Assembly (NCBI GenBank): GCA_030340625.1
Contig: JAOPHQ010006622.1
Location: 26,873 to 90,872, forward strand
From: Merluccius polli
Lineage: Eukaryota; Chordata; Actinopteri; Gadiformes; Merlucciidae
DNA length: 64,000 bases
Direction: 5' to 3'
Every line of letters begins with the position of its first letter. The stretch's first letter is position 1. A program made the position numbers and the translations under genes. This document shows positions 11,736 through 22,445 of this stretch, piece after piece. A model generated the notes under the pieces. That model was not told the origin of the DNA and ran no database searches. It saw only the letters and a program-made list of their open reading frames with translations.

Positions 11736-12586
11736 ATGGATCCCGCGGAGACAGAGAGGGTCCGGTTAGCACTCTCCTCGCAGGGGGGTAAGAATCGGGC
11801 AACACGACGCCGATCTCCAGGACGTCTCCAGGGCGTTAACGTTGCTGTCCACCGGCATGGAGCAGCTGGGGAATCGCCTGGAGCAGATGTTCGCTCGGGT
11901 TTCGTCCCTCACTGCTTCCACCGAATCCCTCGGACCACCGGCGTCATCAAGTCCCGAACCACCTGCGGCGGCGTCCGTCACCCCTCTGTTCCAGCCCCGT
12001 GAGCCTTTCATTCCGACCCCACTCCGGTATTCCGGGGAGTTAGGTAGATGTCGGCAGTTTATTCACCAGTGCGATCTAGTGTTCAGTCAGCAACCCCTAA
12101 CGTATGCCAGCGATAGAACTAGGACGGCGTACGTTATGAGCTTGTTGTCTGGCCAAGCCTCCGATTGGGCGGGTAGCGATCTCTGTAAACCGTCCCACCC
12201 TAGTCGGTTCTTATTCAGAATTTATTGATAACATGCGGGGGGTGTTTGACCACCCGGTCCAGGGAAAAGAGGCTAGCAGCCGATTACTTTCTCTAGTTCA
12301 GGGGGCGGATTCAGTCTCCCAGTACGCCCTCAACTTTCGTATCCTCGCATTGGAGAGTGGCTGGGACGACACGGCCTTGCGGAGTGTGTTCCTTAGAGGC
12401 CTGTCGGACCAGCTAAGGGACGAACTCGCAATACGAGACGAGACGTGTTCACTAGAGGAGCTTATTTCCTTGGCGACCCGGTTGGACAATAGACTCCGAG
12501 AGAGGCGCAGGGAGAGGCAAGGCCGCACCACGGGGCAGTCTGAGGGTACCTCGTGGCCCACGGTTCGGTCTAGTTCCTCTCACTGA
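11736..12586 (+). pseudogene. Gypsy-1 gag, frameshifted
   Basis: The start is MDPAETERVRLALSSQG. The frame is lost at a six-G run (about 11785) and again near 12172 (GGGCGGG). The capsid-like part from about 12010 includes FRILALESGWDD and a C-terminal Arg-rich stretch before a TGA at about 12584. The mirror copy has one G fewer at both sites and stays open there, but is itself broken at a C run where this copy is open. Private homopolymer differences like these may be consensus errors. Gag would form the particle shell. Confidence 0.8.
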
Positions 12587-12589
12587 CAG

Positions 12590-12790
12590 GTGCATCTCGA
12601 TACCCCCTCCGTTTCCGATCCGGTAGTGGAACCCATGCAAGTCGGCAGGACACGTTTATCTGCGGATGAACGCCGTCGTCGTACGGTTTATGGTTTATGT
12701 TTGTACTGTGGGGAGGGAGGACATAGGTTGGTATCCTGCTCGCTTACGGGAAAAGGGGGGGTTCATCAACGTCCAGTGGCGCGTTGGTGA
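12590..12790 (+). pseudogene. Gypsy-1 nucleocapsid zinc knuckle
   Basis: It contains LCLYCGEGGHRLVSC, a CX2CX4HX4C zinc knuckle that binds the element RNA. It continues the gag frame after the in-frame TGA at about 12584, which is present in both arms and so predates the duplication. It ends at another stop after VARW. Confidence 0.8.
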
Positions 12791-12877
12791 ACCAGACAGT
12801 TTGCTCCGCCACTTCTTCGTCTCGGATCCTAGTACAGGCTCACCTGTTGGGTTCTCAGCCACCCAATCCCTCTGTCG

Positions 12878-13558
12878 GTGTTTATTGATTCGGGGGCGGA
12901 CGAGAATCTAATTGACTCTGCGTTTTGCGAGAAGGCCCAGTTGCCTCTGGAACCATTACCGACGCCCAGAGAGGTGCTTGCTCTGGATGGTCGGCTACTG
13001 GCTCGCGTCACTCACTGTACTCGCCCTGTTCACCTCCAGCTATCCGGTAATCACCACGAGCACGTATCTCTTTACGTTCTTCCTTCTCCTACGTCACCTA
13101 TTGTACTCGGGTTGCCGTGGCTCCGTCTACACAATCCGCATATAGATTGGGCAACCTCCTCCATCGCTAGCTGGAGTGTCTTTTGTCATTCACACTGTCT
13201 TCGTTCTGCTATGCCTCCTGGCAAGCTTCCGTCCGTTTCACTCTCGGCTAGTCCTGTCGACCTCACTAATGTACCTTCTGTTTACCATGATCTCCAGGAG
13301 GTCTTTAGCAAAGATCGAGCACTGTCTCTACCTCCTCACCGTCCATACAATTGCGCGATTAACCTTCTGTCCGGTGCTTCACTACCTTCTAGGAAGCTCT
13401 ACAATTTATCTCGACCGGAGAGGGAATCCATGGAGGCCTACATTTCCGAGTCGCTGGCCAACGGTCTTATTCGCCCCTCTTCTTCCCCGGTGGGTTCAGG
13501 GTTTTTCTTTGTGGAAAAGAAGGATAAGTCCCTGCGTCCGTGTGTGGACCGACCATAG
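12878..13558 (+). pseudogene. Gypsy-1 protease and N-terminal RT fragment
   Basis: FIDSGADENLID near the start is the retropepsin active-site motif (Asp-Ser-Gly). Downstream, LSRPERESMEAYISESL, GLIRPSSSPVGSGFFFVEKK and LRPCVD are the first blocks of a gypsy RT. The frame runs straight from CVD into a stop because the RT core has been deleted. No YxDD catalytic block remains. The open frame has lost any upstream start, having been part of a gag-pol polyprotein. Confidence 0.85.
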
Positions 13559-14663
13559 AAACTTGGCCTACCTTCAGTCTGCGCGTCGACTAAACTCACG
13601 TCAGGCTTTCCTGGGGAGATTCCGGTTTACCCTCACTTACCGTCCGGGGTCAAAGAACGGGAAGGCTGACGCTCTCTCTCGTCAGTTCGATTCCTCTGGG
13701 GCACAGTCGGTGGAGAGGAGCATTCTCTCTCCCGCCTGTGTCATCGGGGCCGCTCAGTGGGAGATTGAGCAGGAGGTCCAGGAGGCCCAGCAGAACCAAC
13801 CCATCCCAGAGGGTTGTCCTCCTGGTCGACTGTTCGTCCCACCGGCACCACGCAGGGCTGTTCTTCAGTGGGGGCACGAGTCCAGAGTGGCGTGCCATCC
13901 GGGGGTTCTCCGTACTCAATTCCTCCTACGCCAACGGTTCTGGTGGCCGTCGATGACCTCCGATGTCAAGGAGTTCGTGGCGGCCTGCTACGTCTGTGCT
14001 CATGGCAAGTCGTCCCATCGCGCTCCGGCTGGTCTCCTGCGTCCCTTGCCGGTTCCTCACAGACCCTGGTCGCACATCGCTGTGGACTTCATCACGGGAC
14101 TTCCGCCATCTGAAGGCAATACCGTTATTTTAACTATTGTTGATCGTTTTTCGAAGTGTGTGCACTTTGTTCCCCTACCCAAACTGCCTTCTGCCCTAGA
14201 GACTGCGGACCTGCTCGTGCTACACATTTTTCGTCTCCACGGCATCCCCCAGGATATCGTCTCCGACCGTGGACCGCAGTTTTCCTCGCGAGTATGGAAG
14301 GAGTTCTGTCGGGCGTTGGGGGCATCAGTCAGCCTGTCATCGGGCTATCACCCTCAGACGAATGGCCAGACCGAACGCGCCAATCAGGACCTAGGGTCAG
14401 CGCTGTGGTGCGTTGCGGCTGAACATCCTGCCTCCTGGGCCACCCACCTTCCTTGGGTGGAGTACGCCCGGAACTCGTTGGTCTGCTCTGCCACTGGTTT
14501 GTCTCCTTTCTCTGTGGCGCTGGGATTCCAGCCCCCACTGTTTCCCATACAGGAGACGGAGGTGGCGGTTCCCTCCGTCGAGGAGCATCTGCGGCGCATC
14601 CGCCGGGTCTGGCGGAACACCAGGATGCGCTGGGTCGTACGGCGGAGAGGAACCGCCAGGTAG
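13541..14663 (+). pseudogene. Gypsy-1 RNase H tail and integrase
   Basis: The true reading begins at VWTDHRNLAYL, the end of RNase H, directly after the deletion joint. Next comes the HHCC zinc domain (HPGVLRTQFLLRQRFWWPS, CYVCAHGK). The catalytic core has WSHIAVDFITG, VSDRGPQFSS and HPQTNGQTERANQDL, which supply the D, D and E positions. A frameshift near 14610 (after RRVWR) moves the C-terminus into another frame; it is shared by both arms. The upstream open part (from 13176) is in the wrong frame and meaningless. Confidence 0.88.
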
Positions 14664-15013
14664 TGGATCGTCACCGCACTCCAGCCCCCGACTACCAGGT
14701 GGGACAGAGCGTTTGGCTCTCGTCCCGCGATCTGCCTCTCCGGACGGAAATTTCGGTCAGTGCGCTCAACCCTCCGGCCGAGCCCCCACCACCCCCCCGG
14801 CTCGTCGATGACCACCCGGCCTATGCGGTCCGGGAACTGTTGGACGTACGTAGACGGGGTAGGGGGGTGCAGTACCTAGTAGACTGGGAGGGGTATGGGC
14901 CGGAGGAGCGGTCGTGGGTCTCCCGGTCGATGATTCTGGATCCTACCCTTATCAGAGACTTTCATAGACGCTATTCGGATAAGCCGGGTGGGCCGCCAGG
15001 GGGCGTCCGTTGA
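14612..15013 (+). pseudogene. Gypsy-1 integrase C-terminus with chromodomain
   Basis: After the frameshift, ALGRTAERNRQVVDRHR and YQVGQSVWLSSRDLPL form the usual integrase C-terminal segment. A chromodomain follows: AYAVRELLDVRRRGRGVQY, LVDWEGYGPEERSWV and MILDPTLIRDFH. In chromoviruses this domain is thought to guide integration to particular chromatin. It ends in a natural stop (TGA) just before the polypurine tract. Confidence 0.88.
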
Positions 15014-15025
15014 GGGGGGGGGTAC
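15012..15025 (+). other. Gypsy-1 polypurine tract
   Basis: GAGGGGGGGGG directly precedes the 3' LTR, the expected primer site for plus-strand DNA synthesis. Confidence 0.75.
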
Positions 15026-15558
15026 TGTCACAGTCTGCTTATGTTTGCACAAGGGGAGTTTTTTGGTTTGTGTGTTTTTCCCCTGTGTTGTGTGTTGCCC
15101 CTGGTGGGCCTTTTCTTCCTCACAGGTTTTGGTTGTGGGCAGGCGCGGGGCGTGGCTTTGGAACTCGCAATCATGGGACACACCTGCTCCCAATTGGGAT
15201 CCTTTTATAAGGCTGGGGCAAACGTCCCTCCAGCGCCAGAGTATTCCGTCACACACGGTACTAGTGTCTCGCCCTAAGCTTTGCTAATCGCATTCTGTTT
15301 TTGCTCCTTTTCGTGTTTTTTCCCCGTTGGATTCTTACCGTGTACTACCCTCTTCCCCAGACCTCAATCTTTCACCTGGGAGCGGTTCTCGTCCTCGGAG
15401 TCTCCAGCAATCCACCTACCTTGCCTACCCGCTTCTGCTTCAACCTTCATCGCGTTTTTGTTTCACTATTGTGATTCCACAATAAAACCGTGTTCTACCT
15501 ACCCACCCTTTGTCTTCCGCGTCTGGGATCCAGAAACCATATGGCATAACACTTAACA
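15026..15558 (+). repeat. Gypsy-1 3' LTR
   Basis: It runs TGTCACAG to TTAACA, 533 bp, with TATAA at 15206-15210 and AATAAA at 15481-15486. It is followed by the target duplication CTGAC. Confidence 0.9.
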
Positions 15559-15563
15559 CTGAC

Positions 15564-16479
15564 AATCTTTTTGGGAAAGCCCGAGTTAACTCTGTATTTT
15601 ACAATATACTATATTGCACATTGCGTTTATAACATAAACCGCATTGAAAACATCACTCAAATTTCTCGAATCACTCAAATCTAATTTTAAGTTTCATTGC
15701 GCCAAATTATCCTTTTGGGTAAACTTTAAAGGTAGACTGCATAATTGTTTGATGCAATAAGTGAAGTGAATTGGAGAAATAGAACGTTATTTTCTTTATC
15801 TTCACTGCAGTGACATTTTAAAGCGCAAATAAACAGGCCCACACCTCTGCATAACACCAGATTTTGTGTGAATACAGAAAACGCAATCCTACCCTGTCTG
15901 TGTCCACTCTGCTGTGCCTCTGTGCATATTTGTGTCTAAACACTCGTTTGCAGCTCTCTGCAGAAGAAAGAGATATAGAATGGGATGTGTAGCTCATCAA
16001 TCTGTGTGCTGTATTGATTGGCAGCTACACACCAAAACCATAAACATCTAGAGGAAAGCAAAATATGACCGAGCAGGCATAACCACACACTTCTAGTGGT
16101 TCTACAATTAATTTAGCAGGTGTTTTTTATCCAAAGTGATACCAAAGTCAGCAGTGCATAGGCGTATCACTGCACTACCCCACACCACCTGTAGTGGTCT
16201 ATAAGTAATGATTTAATATTACTATGTAATAATTACTCCTATTCCTCTGCTATGCAGACTCAGACCCGGCGCCAGACACATATTTGCGGAGGGGCCTTGC
16301 ATTGTTCTGAGGGGGGCACTTTTTTTTTTAGGCCAGAAGTGTAAAGTCCTATTTAATCGGGGGTTTCTACCCCGGGATATTTGCAAAAATGTTAACTGTT
16401 CAATATGCAATTCTAACGTAGGCCTACTTTGAGAAGGAAAGAGGCTCAGGCAAGAGCAATCTTCTCATGTCTCATGCCG
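15564..16479. other. AT-rich intergenic stretch, no gene seen
   Basis: About 0.9 kb of mixed, mostly AT-rich sequence without a convincing reading frame. A frame of about 60 codons (15818-16000, minus) has no recognisable motif. The mirror copy is at about 51.11-52.03 kb. Confidence 0.6.
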
Positions 16480-16590
16480 GGCCGTCCGGTATAAAAACCC
16501 CGCGCGCACCGCGTCCCGGTCTAGTGCGTCTGCGGCAACGCGGCTGACGTTAACGGACGGACGACCCGCATCCATCCGAGGCCAGCGCAC
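16480..16590 (+). promoter_or_regulatory. CpG-rich stretch with TATA box
   Basis: TATAAAAA at 16490-16497 sits inside a CpG-rich stretch (CCCCGCGCGCACCGCG and further CG dinucleotides) that stands out from the AT-rich surroundings. It resembles a TATA core promoter. In this arm it is cut off at 16591 by the deletion that joins it to an LTR fragment. In the mirror copy the sequence continues into a long G run instead. No downstream gene is visible. Confidence 0.3.
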
Positions 16591-16591
16591 C

Positions 16592-17049
16592 CCCCGTGGG
16601 TGGGCCTTTTCTTCCCCACAGGCATTGGTTGTGGGCAGGTGCGGGGCGTGGCTTTGGAACTCGCAATCACAGGACACACCTGTTCCCAATTGGGACTCCT
16701 TTTTAAGGCTGGTGCAAACGTCCCTCCAGCGCCAGAGTATTCCGTCACACACGGTACCAGTGTCTCGCCCTAGCATTCCTAGTCGCATTCTGTTTTGGTT
16801 TTCGTACGTGTTTTTCCGTTGGATTTTTACCTTGTTCTGCCCTCTTCCCCAGACCTCGATCTCTCACCTGGGAACGGTCCTCGTTATCCCGGAGTTTCCA
16901 GCACTCCACCTACCTTGCCTACCCGCTCCTGCTTCAACCTTCATCGCGTTTGTTTTGTTATTGTGGTTTTACAATAAAACTGTGTTCTACCAACCCACCC
17001 TTTGTCTCCCGCGTTCTGGGATCCAGAAACCATATGGCATATCCTAACA
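16592..17049 (+). mobile_element. 5'-truncated solo LTR, Gypsy-1 family
   Basis: It matches the Gypsy-1 LTR from GGTGGGCCTTTTCTTCC onward, with clear divergence (for example TTTTTAAGGC in place of the TATAAG box), and ends CCTAACA followed by CCACC. The first 70 or so bp are missing. The complete mirror copy (46872-47397) has CCACC/GGTGG duplications at both ends, so this copy lost its start after the arms were duplicated. Confidence 0.9.
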
Positions 17050-17054
17050 CCACC

Positions 17055-17645
17055 TTTCATTTTAAATGTGTCCTGTAGTGTGGGATTTGCATTGGTCTTG
17101 TCTTGGTCACTTGGTCTCAGTTTAGATGTTCTTAAGTAAGAGCATTAGCTGACAGTGAATGAGAATGTAATCTTTTATTTTCCCCACTGGTCTCATTACT
17201 ACACATTTCCCTTAATTCATACAGTAAGTGTGTCCATTCTTTGTAAACAGACATGTCTATTAACACATGATTTTGGAGTGCTCTTGGTTGTTGAAGACAA
17301 AAATACCCTAGTCTCTGCTGTGAAGTGCTCTACACTTCCATGAAACAGTAATTTGAATTGATTTTGATTGATTTGAGCACTGATTGCCAATATATTTATC
17401 CTATCACCCATCTCTAGTCATCTAGTCCATTGATTACAGTAATTTTCACCAATGATGCATGCAAGCTCTGTACCAGAATAACTACAATAACAAGTCCACC
17501 AGTCTGTAAAGGTTTAGTGTAGTATTAAGATTTTTTAAGCTCATATTTTCCCTTTCAGAATGCCCACATACAGTGTCAGGGAGCCAAGATTTCTACCCTG
17601 TGAAGAGGGTTGCCAAATGCAAAGTTGTAAAGGTTCAATAATCTC
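17055..17645. other. Unique-looking AT-rich sequence, no gene seen
   Basis: No repeat family or coding frame recognised. It is present as a mirror copy at about 46.27-46.87 kb. Confidence 0.55.
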
Positions 17646-17649
17646 ACAG

Positions 17650-18044
17650 TGTTGCGAATTAATAATAACATATGTATCATCAGGCTGTAATATCTACACA
17701 TAGCCACAAAGGAGTAGAAATAAATATACAAGTTGTATTTACCCCACCTGACCACATGATGGCGGCAAACATAATACACTGGGGGCGGGCGCTCAACACT
17801 AGCCATTATGCGTCATAGAGGCCACGCCTCCTGCCCAGAGACCATCCGGGCGGAAACATCCGGTTAGAATCAGAGCCCCCAGGTAGCGCATCCGGAAGGA
17901 TGCAAAGCTTAGGGGGCTCTCCACGCGTGATTAATGCAATACCCCTCCATATTCTTCATAGATTAAATACTAAACCTAAACAAATAAAGTGAGTTAAAGC
18001 GTTTCCTGTGTCGGCGGCCTTCTTCCTCGGAACACAACCCCACA
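17650..18044 (+). repeat. ERV-like 5' LTR
   Basis: It runs from TGTTGCGAATTAATAATAAC to CCCACA. Near the 3' end, AAACAAATAAAGTG supplies a polyadenylation signal. It differs from the 3' LTR by several substitutions near the end (for example CATATTCTTCATAG against CTTCTGCTTCATAG). Confidence 0.88.
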
Positions 18045-18047
18045 ATC

Positions 18048-18066
18048 TGGTGACCCCCGACGTGAT
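18048..18066 (+). other. Primer binding site, tRNA-Trp type
   Basis: TGGTGACCCCCGACGTGAT begins 3 bp after the LTR. From memory of the tRNA, it is complementary to the 3' end of tRNA-Trp except for one extra C. Avian sarcoma-leukosis viruses also use tRNA-Trp. The extra C is in both arms, so it is not a private sequencing slip. Confidence 0.8.
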
Positions 18067-18150
18067 TAGGAGGAAGGAGCCGGACCGAGAGAGCGGAACT
18101 GCACAGCAGCACACAACTTGCCACTTCTGTCGCTGGCCGGCCATTAAACC

Positions 18151-18158
18151 AGGTAAGC
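18151..18158 (+). other. Putative splice donor in the ERV-like leader
   Basis: AG|GTAAGC follows the primer site by about 85 bp, the place where retroviral leaders carry the major splice donor. No matching env acceptor can be named because env is absent. Confidence 0.4.
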
Positions 18159-18396
18159 AGAACCTGACTGAATCTGCATAGATAGATGGATAGATATAGA
18201 GACATTATGTGGCAGAGGTGGCTGGTGTGTGTTGTTGCAAAGCCCTGGTTCTCCGGTCCATAGTCGTTACAGTTATAAGCCGACGAGGAAAATGAACAGG
18301 CGCTCAACTCTGATTGGGAATTAGTTAAATGATATTTTGTCGTCATTTTATGACCATTAGAAGAAGCAAAGGGCCAGTATCGTATATGTTATTAAA

Positions 18397-18643
18397 ACTC
18401 GGTGCAAGCCTGGGAGTATAAACTTTAAACTCGGAGTAAGCCTCCTGGGAGTATAAACTCAAAAACTCGGTGCAAGCCTGGGAGTATAAACTTAAACACT
18501 CGGTGTAAGCCTGGGAGTATAAATTCGGGGTATAACCCCTAGAGTATAGGAGAGTGGAAAACGGAGATCGATAGGGTACAGATTGCTACTAACATTGCTA
18601 CTAACATTGTTACTAACATTGCTACTAACATTGTTACTAACAT
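18397..18643. repeat. Short tandem repeats in the ERV-like leader
   Basis: Four degenerate copies of a 32-37-bp unit (AAGCCTGGGAGTATAAACTT, with CTCGGTG) are followed at about 18582-18642 by five copies of a 12-bp unit, TTG(C/T)TACTAACA. Confidence 0.85.
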
Positions 18644-18775
18644 CAAATGCACAAAGAACTACACTAACTTGCATGAAACACAATTACCCACATTTGTGTG
18701 ACTAATCCTGCATGTGCTAACGCTTGCTAACTTTGCTAGGGTGCATCTTAGCTTTGTCTGCAGAATATGGTATGT

Positions 18776-18993
18776 AACTGAAGATAGGCCAACAAGTGGG
18801 AGCAGTTTTATGGGTCTTTGTTCTTAAGAGAGGGATGGTAGCATTCCTGTGCTATTAGCCGCAAGCTACCACGTGGGGATAGCGGACATGCTAGGTATTT
18901 AGAACTGAAGATAGCCCACCACGGGGGGTTGTTTATGACTCATTGTTCTCCAAGGGGGATGGTAGCATTCCTGTGTTCTTAGCCATATGGCTT
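18776..18993. repeat. Tandem duplication, period about 127 bp
   Basis: AACTGAAGATAG starts at about 18776 and again at about 18903. Each copy ends in GGGATGGTAGCATTCCTGTG followed by TTAGCC. The copies have diverged, so the duplication is older than the palindrome. Confidence 0.75.
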
Positions 18994-19834
18994 ACATGGG
19001 AGGCTAATGGCCAGCTAGCTGTAAGAGACAAAGTACTCATCTTTCACTCCAACCTATAGACATATACCTAACAGTGCAAGTGGAGTTGGAGCACTTGCAC
19101 ATACGGGCATACACATAGTTGGACATATACAATATGTTACCTAGGAAGATATAAAGTGTGCACACTTAGGAGTAGTTCTATGCTATAGTAACACCACAGG
19201 GAGCATAGATAAGATTACAAATCCCTGTAAGCCATTTTGGGAGTTTACTTAGTAAACCCCCACTGGCCAAGACTTCCCCCCCTCCCCCGACGACTGACCA
19301 TGAAGAAGGGGACAAAGGGACATGGCGTTGACCAGTCTATCATTTACTTCGCGAGACACCATTACATTGCGCGAGTGTGCTAAGTGTGAATGAAGTTACG
19401 TGCACCAAGGGGAGAAGGCAGGATGAAGGCAATACAATAATTCGGTTTAATGTTATTATCTAGACATTTAAATTCATAAATAACTGTTAACAGATGTCAT
19501 TACTGCGATAAAAAGTGTTGTTGTGTAAAAACTGATTATTCATAAGCATCAACTTGTCAGTAATATGAAGGTGTTCAAATTGACATTAACCCTTTGTTTT
19601 ATTCTTTCCTTTAACCTTAAGAGAAGGAGGGGACCTCCATGTCCTTTCCAAAGACAGATCATGAACATCTTTTTGTTTTTATTAATGATAAGAAATTATA
19701 AGGTTAACAAAGGAGGAAAGGAATGTTGGACATGACACAATGAGATGGGGACAGTAAGTGGTGATTCTTAAAACAAAAGGATTTATTTAGAAAGTCAGAG
19801 GGAAGTAAATAGAAGGATAGAAGAAGAGATGAGG

Positions 19835-19921
19835 GGTAAGAAAAGTTAGAGAAAGGGTAAGAAAAGTTAGAGAAAAGGTAAGAAAAGTTAGAGAAAGGGT
19901 AAGAAAAGTCAGAGAAAGTGA
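19835..19921. repeat. 21-bp minisatellite
   Basis: Four copies of GGTAAGAAAAGTTAGAGAAA(G). On the minus strand the repeat is read as a run of Ser/Phe/Asn/Tyr codons (19704-20108), which I treat as incidental. Confidence 0.85.
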
Positions 19922-21831
19922 AAGAAGGGAAAGGGAGAAACGTGGTCAAGAGATAGAGGGGCAATAAAGAGGTATGCAGGAGTTTACCTATAATAATAAA
20001 ATAATAATAATAATAATAGACATAATGAAACATAATAAAGAAAGCGCTGCGAACATTAGAAAGGTTAAAGATCTGTTGGGACATAGAAAATACATATGGA
20101 GGGGTCAACTATATATTTATGTCTGTTATTTGTTTTTTGTTTCCTGTTGATTTGTTTTTTTGTGTATTTGTTTTATACTTTTAACTGTTTGTGTAAGTGT
20201 TTTGGTGCTTTATAGGACAAATAGCAGACCAACAGCTCAGTTACGTCACATGAAGCCCCGAACCCCTGGTACCCCCTCATGAGTCTTTGTGCATAAGATG
20301 GTTGATGGGCATAATACGGCCCTATCTGATAGTTTCATTTAAATCAGAAGTTATCTCCTCTACCGCTCGTCCACAGTAGTCCAGGGGTCAACCAGCGCTG
20401 GGGGCCGTTATGGTCCAGGGACATTCCCTCTCACCAAACTGAGATGGGGAGCCCGCCCTAAATGACGATGTGGGAGTGTGGTAGTGTCATAACCTGATAC
20501 AGTGTTGGGGTGTAACAATTAAACAAGTCCATTTGTAGGTTGCTCAGTTTACCTCCATAATGTGGTGTCCATTGTTTTGTTTTTATGTACGATGTTTTGT
20601 TTTTGCTCAATGATGCTGACCGTTGCTAAGGCTTAGATGGGCCGGAGTGTTTTCACCTGGGACACACACACAGGTGCCACTTGATTATTAGAGGTGACTT
20701 GGACGATGACAATGAGGAAATTGAGGTTGGTTTATTAGAGGTATACCCATTTTAAGTAAGCAAGACTATTCAATGACTATGTGTGACTACATATATATTC
20801 GATTTTTACTTCATTCACCATATTCACCTATTGTTTGACTAACATTTGTATGCACGTTTGTTTTGATATAACTTTCACATATGGTTTGAACTACTTAGAT
20901 TAGTAACGATATAAGATCATTAAGGATCATTTAGGATTTGGACACGCCTGATCTATAATTCCATAATGGAAACGACTGTCTACATATTGTTTGTTGTATT
21001 GTGTCAGATGTTTTTCTGCAAAGATACTGGTTGGTTCTGGTCTCTCTTCCCCTCAGGACAATGGAGGGGGGTCCATTAGAGAGAGGACAGTTGATCTGGG
21101 GTTCCTGCCCTAAATGGACTCAGAGACTCATATCAGGACATTGAAATGGACTGCATACACAAAATGAACAGCAGGAACATTGCTTCCTGTTACCAGCGGT
21201 TGATAAGTTTCATATTAGGAGGCAACATGGCTGACAGTCTTATCTGAATGTGATGTGTTTTTACACCCTATATTTTCTATTTTCTTTTTGATTCTTTTAA
21301 TGATTGATTATTCACAAGTGATTGGTGTTGAAAGATGTTAACACTCTGTAATGACGATTTGTTGTGCATTGACAGTGATTGGATTGCAGAGAAGTGCTTC
21401 ATCCTGATGGGGTGAGATCTTCTCTAGATTAGGAAACCGTCATGATACTCTTTTTTCATCTCCTAGAGGTGGTTTTCGACTGGATGATGGTAACCCAACC
21501 TGGACAGACCTCTCTTCAGCTGCTGAAAGGGTAACTGGGAAGAGCTCTTCCGGTGGGGTGAGACTAGCTCATGAATTTGGCCTTATTAGAACAATTGAAT
21601 AAGTTTACCTAGTCTAAGAGTAAATAAAATAATGTGGGCATAAGATTCAAAGGTAACGCTAGAAGACTAAATTAGTTGTTCCAAAAAGCTTGATAAACTA
21701 GGACCCAGAATCACTGTCATATACATATATTTTATGATATCATCAATATATAAAGGCCAATACAAGCAGGAAGAATGAATGCAACATGCTTAACTTTGTG
21801 TTAATTTTGCGTGACTTTTTCAAAGTCACGA

Positions 21832-21990
21832 GGGGGGAATAAGTAGTGTATTTTATTTTCAAGGAGGGAAATATTTTTGCATTTTATTTACAAGGGGGGA
21901 ATAAGTAGTGTATTTTATTTTCAAGGAGGGAAATATTTTTGCATTTTATTTACAAGGGGGGAATATTTGTGCATTTAGATTTTTTGTTTT
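21832..21990. repeat. 62-bp tandem repeat with G-rich and A/G-rich blocks
   Basis: Units at 21832-21893 and 21894-21955, plus a partial third. Each contains GGGGGGAATAAGTAGTG and AAGGAGGGAAATATT. The blocks resemble the element's own polypurine tract (ACCAAGGAGGGA at 23315). A small perfect hairpin, GTGACTTT-TTC-AAAGTCAC, lies just upstream at 21811-21829. Confidence 0.8.
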
Positions 21991-22289
21991 TTTGTTTTTT
22001 TCGTTTTATTTGTTAAAGTGTTGAATTTGCATAAGTCAGACATATGTTCTTTAAACATTTGCAAGGACCTGGTTAAAGTAAGCATTGGGAAATACTTCAG
22101 CAATCTGTTGGGAAAGGATCTAATGCACAAGCTAGTTTATTGATATAGTAAATTGGGAATTACTACGCCAACGCCTAATGCTGTTATGCTGTGTTTAATA
22201 CCTTAACTTGTTAGCTTTTTCCACCGACGTGTCAAAACTACAGCGCCAACACTGGGTGGTGCAGCAGATACCCATCAAACAGCGGTTGG

Positions 22290-22445
22290 GTCACAAGGAA
22301 TGGTGGAAAGAGTAAATGGGACATTCAAGAAACTAACAACATTTCTGAGAAACAGAGTTTCAGAGCCAAAGGACGAACCACCAACCAGGGTGGAGACAGG
22401 TGACCAGGTGTACCTGAGAGTGTTCAGGGGAGCGCCCCCGACTTG
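22290..22445 (+). pseudogene. Relic of retroviral integrase C-terminus
   Basis: A short plus-strand reading contains GMVERVNGTFKK and, after a gap, TGDQVYLRVF. These resemble the end of a retroviral integrase core (the Glu block) and its C-terminal domain. The frame runs into a stop about 10 codons later. The mirror copy has several indels and does not read the same way, so one of the two is locally corrupted. Only a fragment; no function. Confidence 0.5.

Larger units (their letters stand above)
11191..15558 (+). mobile_element. Gypsy-1: Ty3/gypsy chromovirus, deleted and degenerate
   Basis: Two 533-bp LTRs flank gag-pol remnants, with a 5-bp duplication CTGAC on each side (11186-11190 and 15559-15563). 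Order: LTR, gag with CCHC knuckle, aspartic protease, truncated RT, end of RNase H, integrase, chromodomain, polypurine tract, LTR. The chromodomain places it among chromoviruses. By comparison with Gypsy-2, about 0.9 kb covering the RT catalytic core and most of RNase H is gone, so it cannot replicate by itself. Several stops and frameshifts occur. A solo LTR of the same family lies at 16592-17049. Confidence 0.93.

Noticed and set aside
13176..13540. First 120 codons of the 495-codon frame in Gypsy-1
   Set aside because: They are out of frame with the protease/RT reading. The frame becomes meaningful only after the deletion joint.
19704..20108. Minus-strand frame of 134 codons in the ERV-like element
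   Set aside because: It is built from a 21-bp minisatellite and an AT-rich microsatellite, lies antisense to the element and has no known motif.
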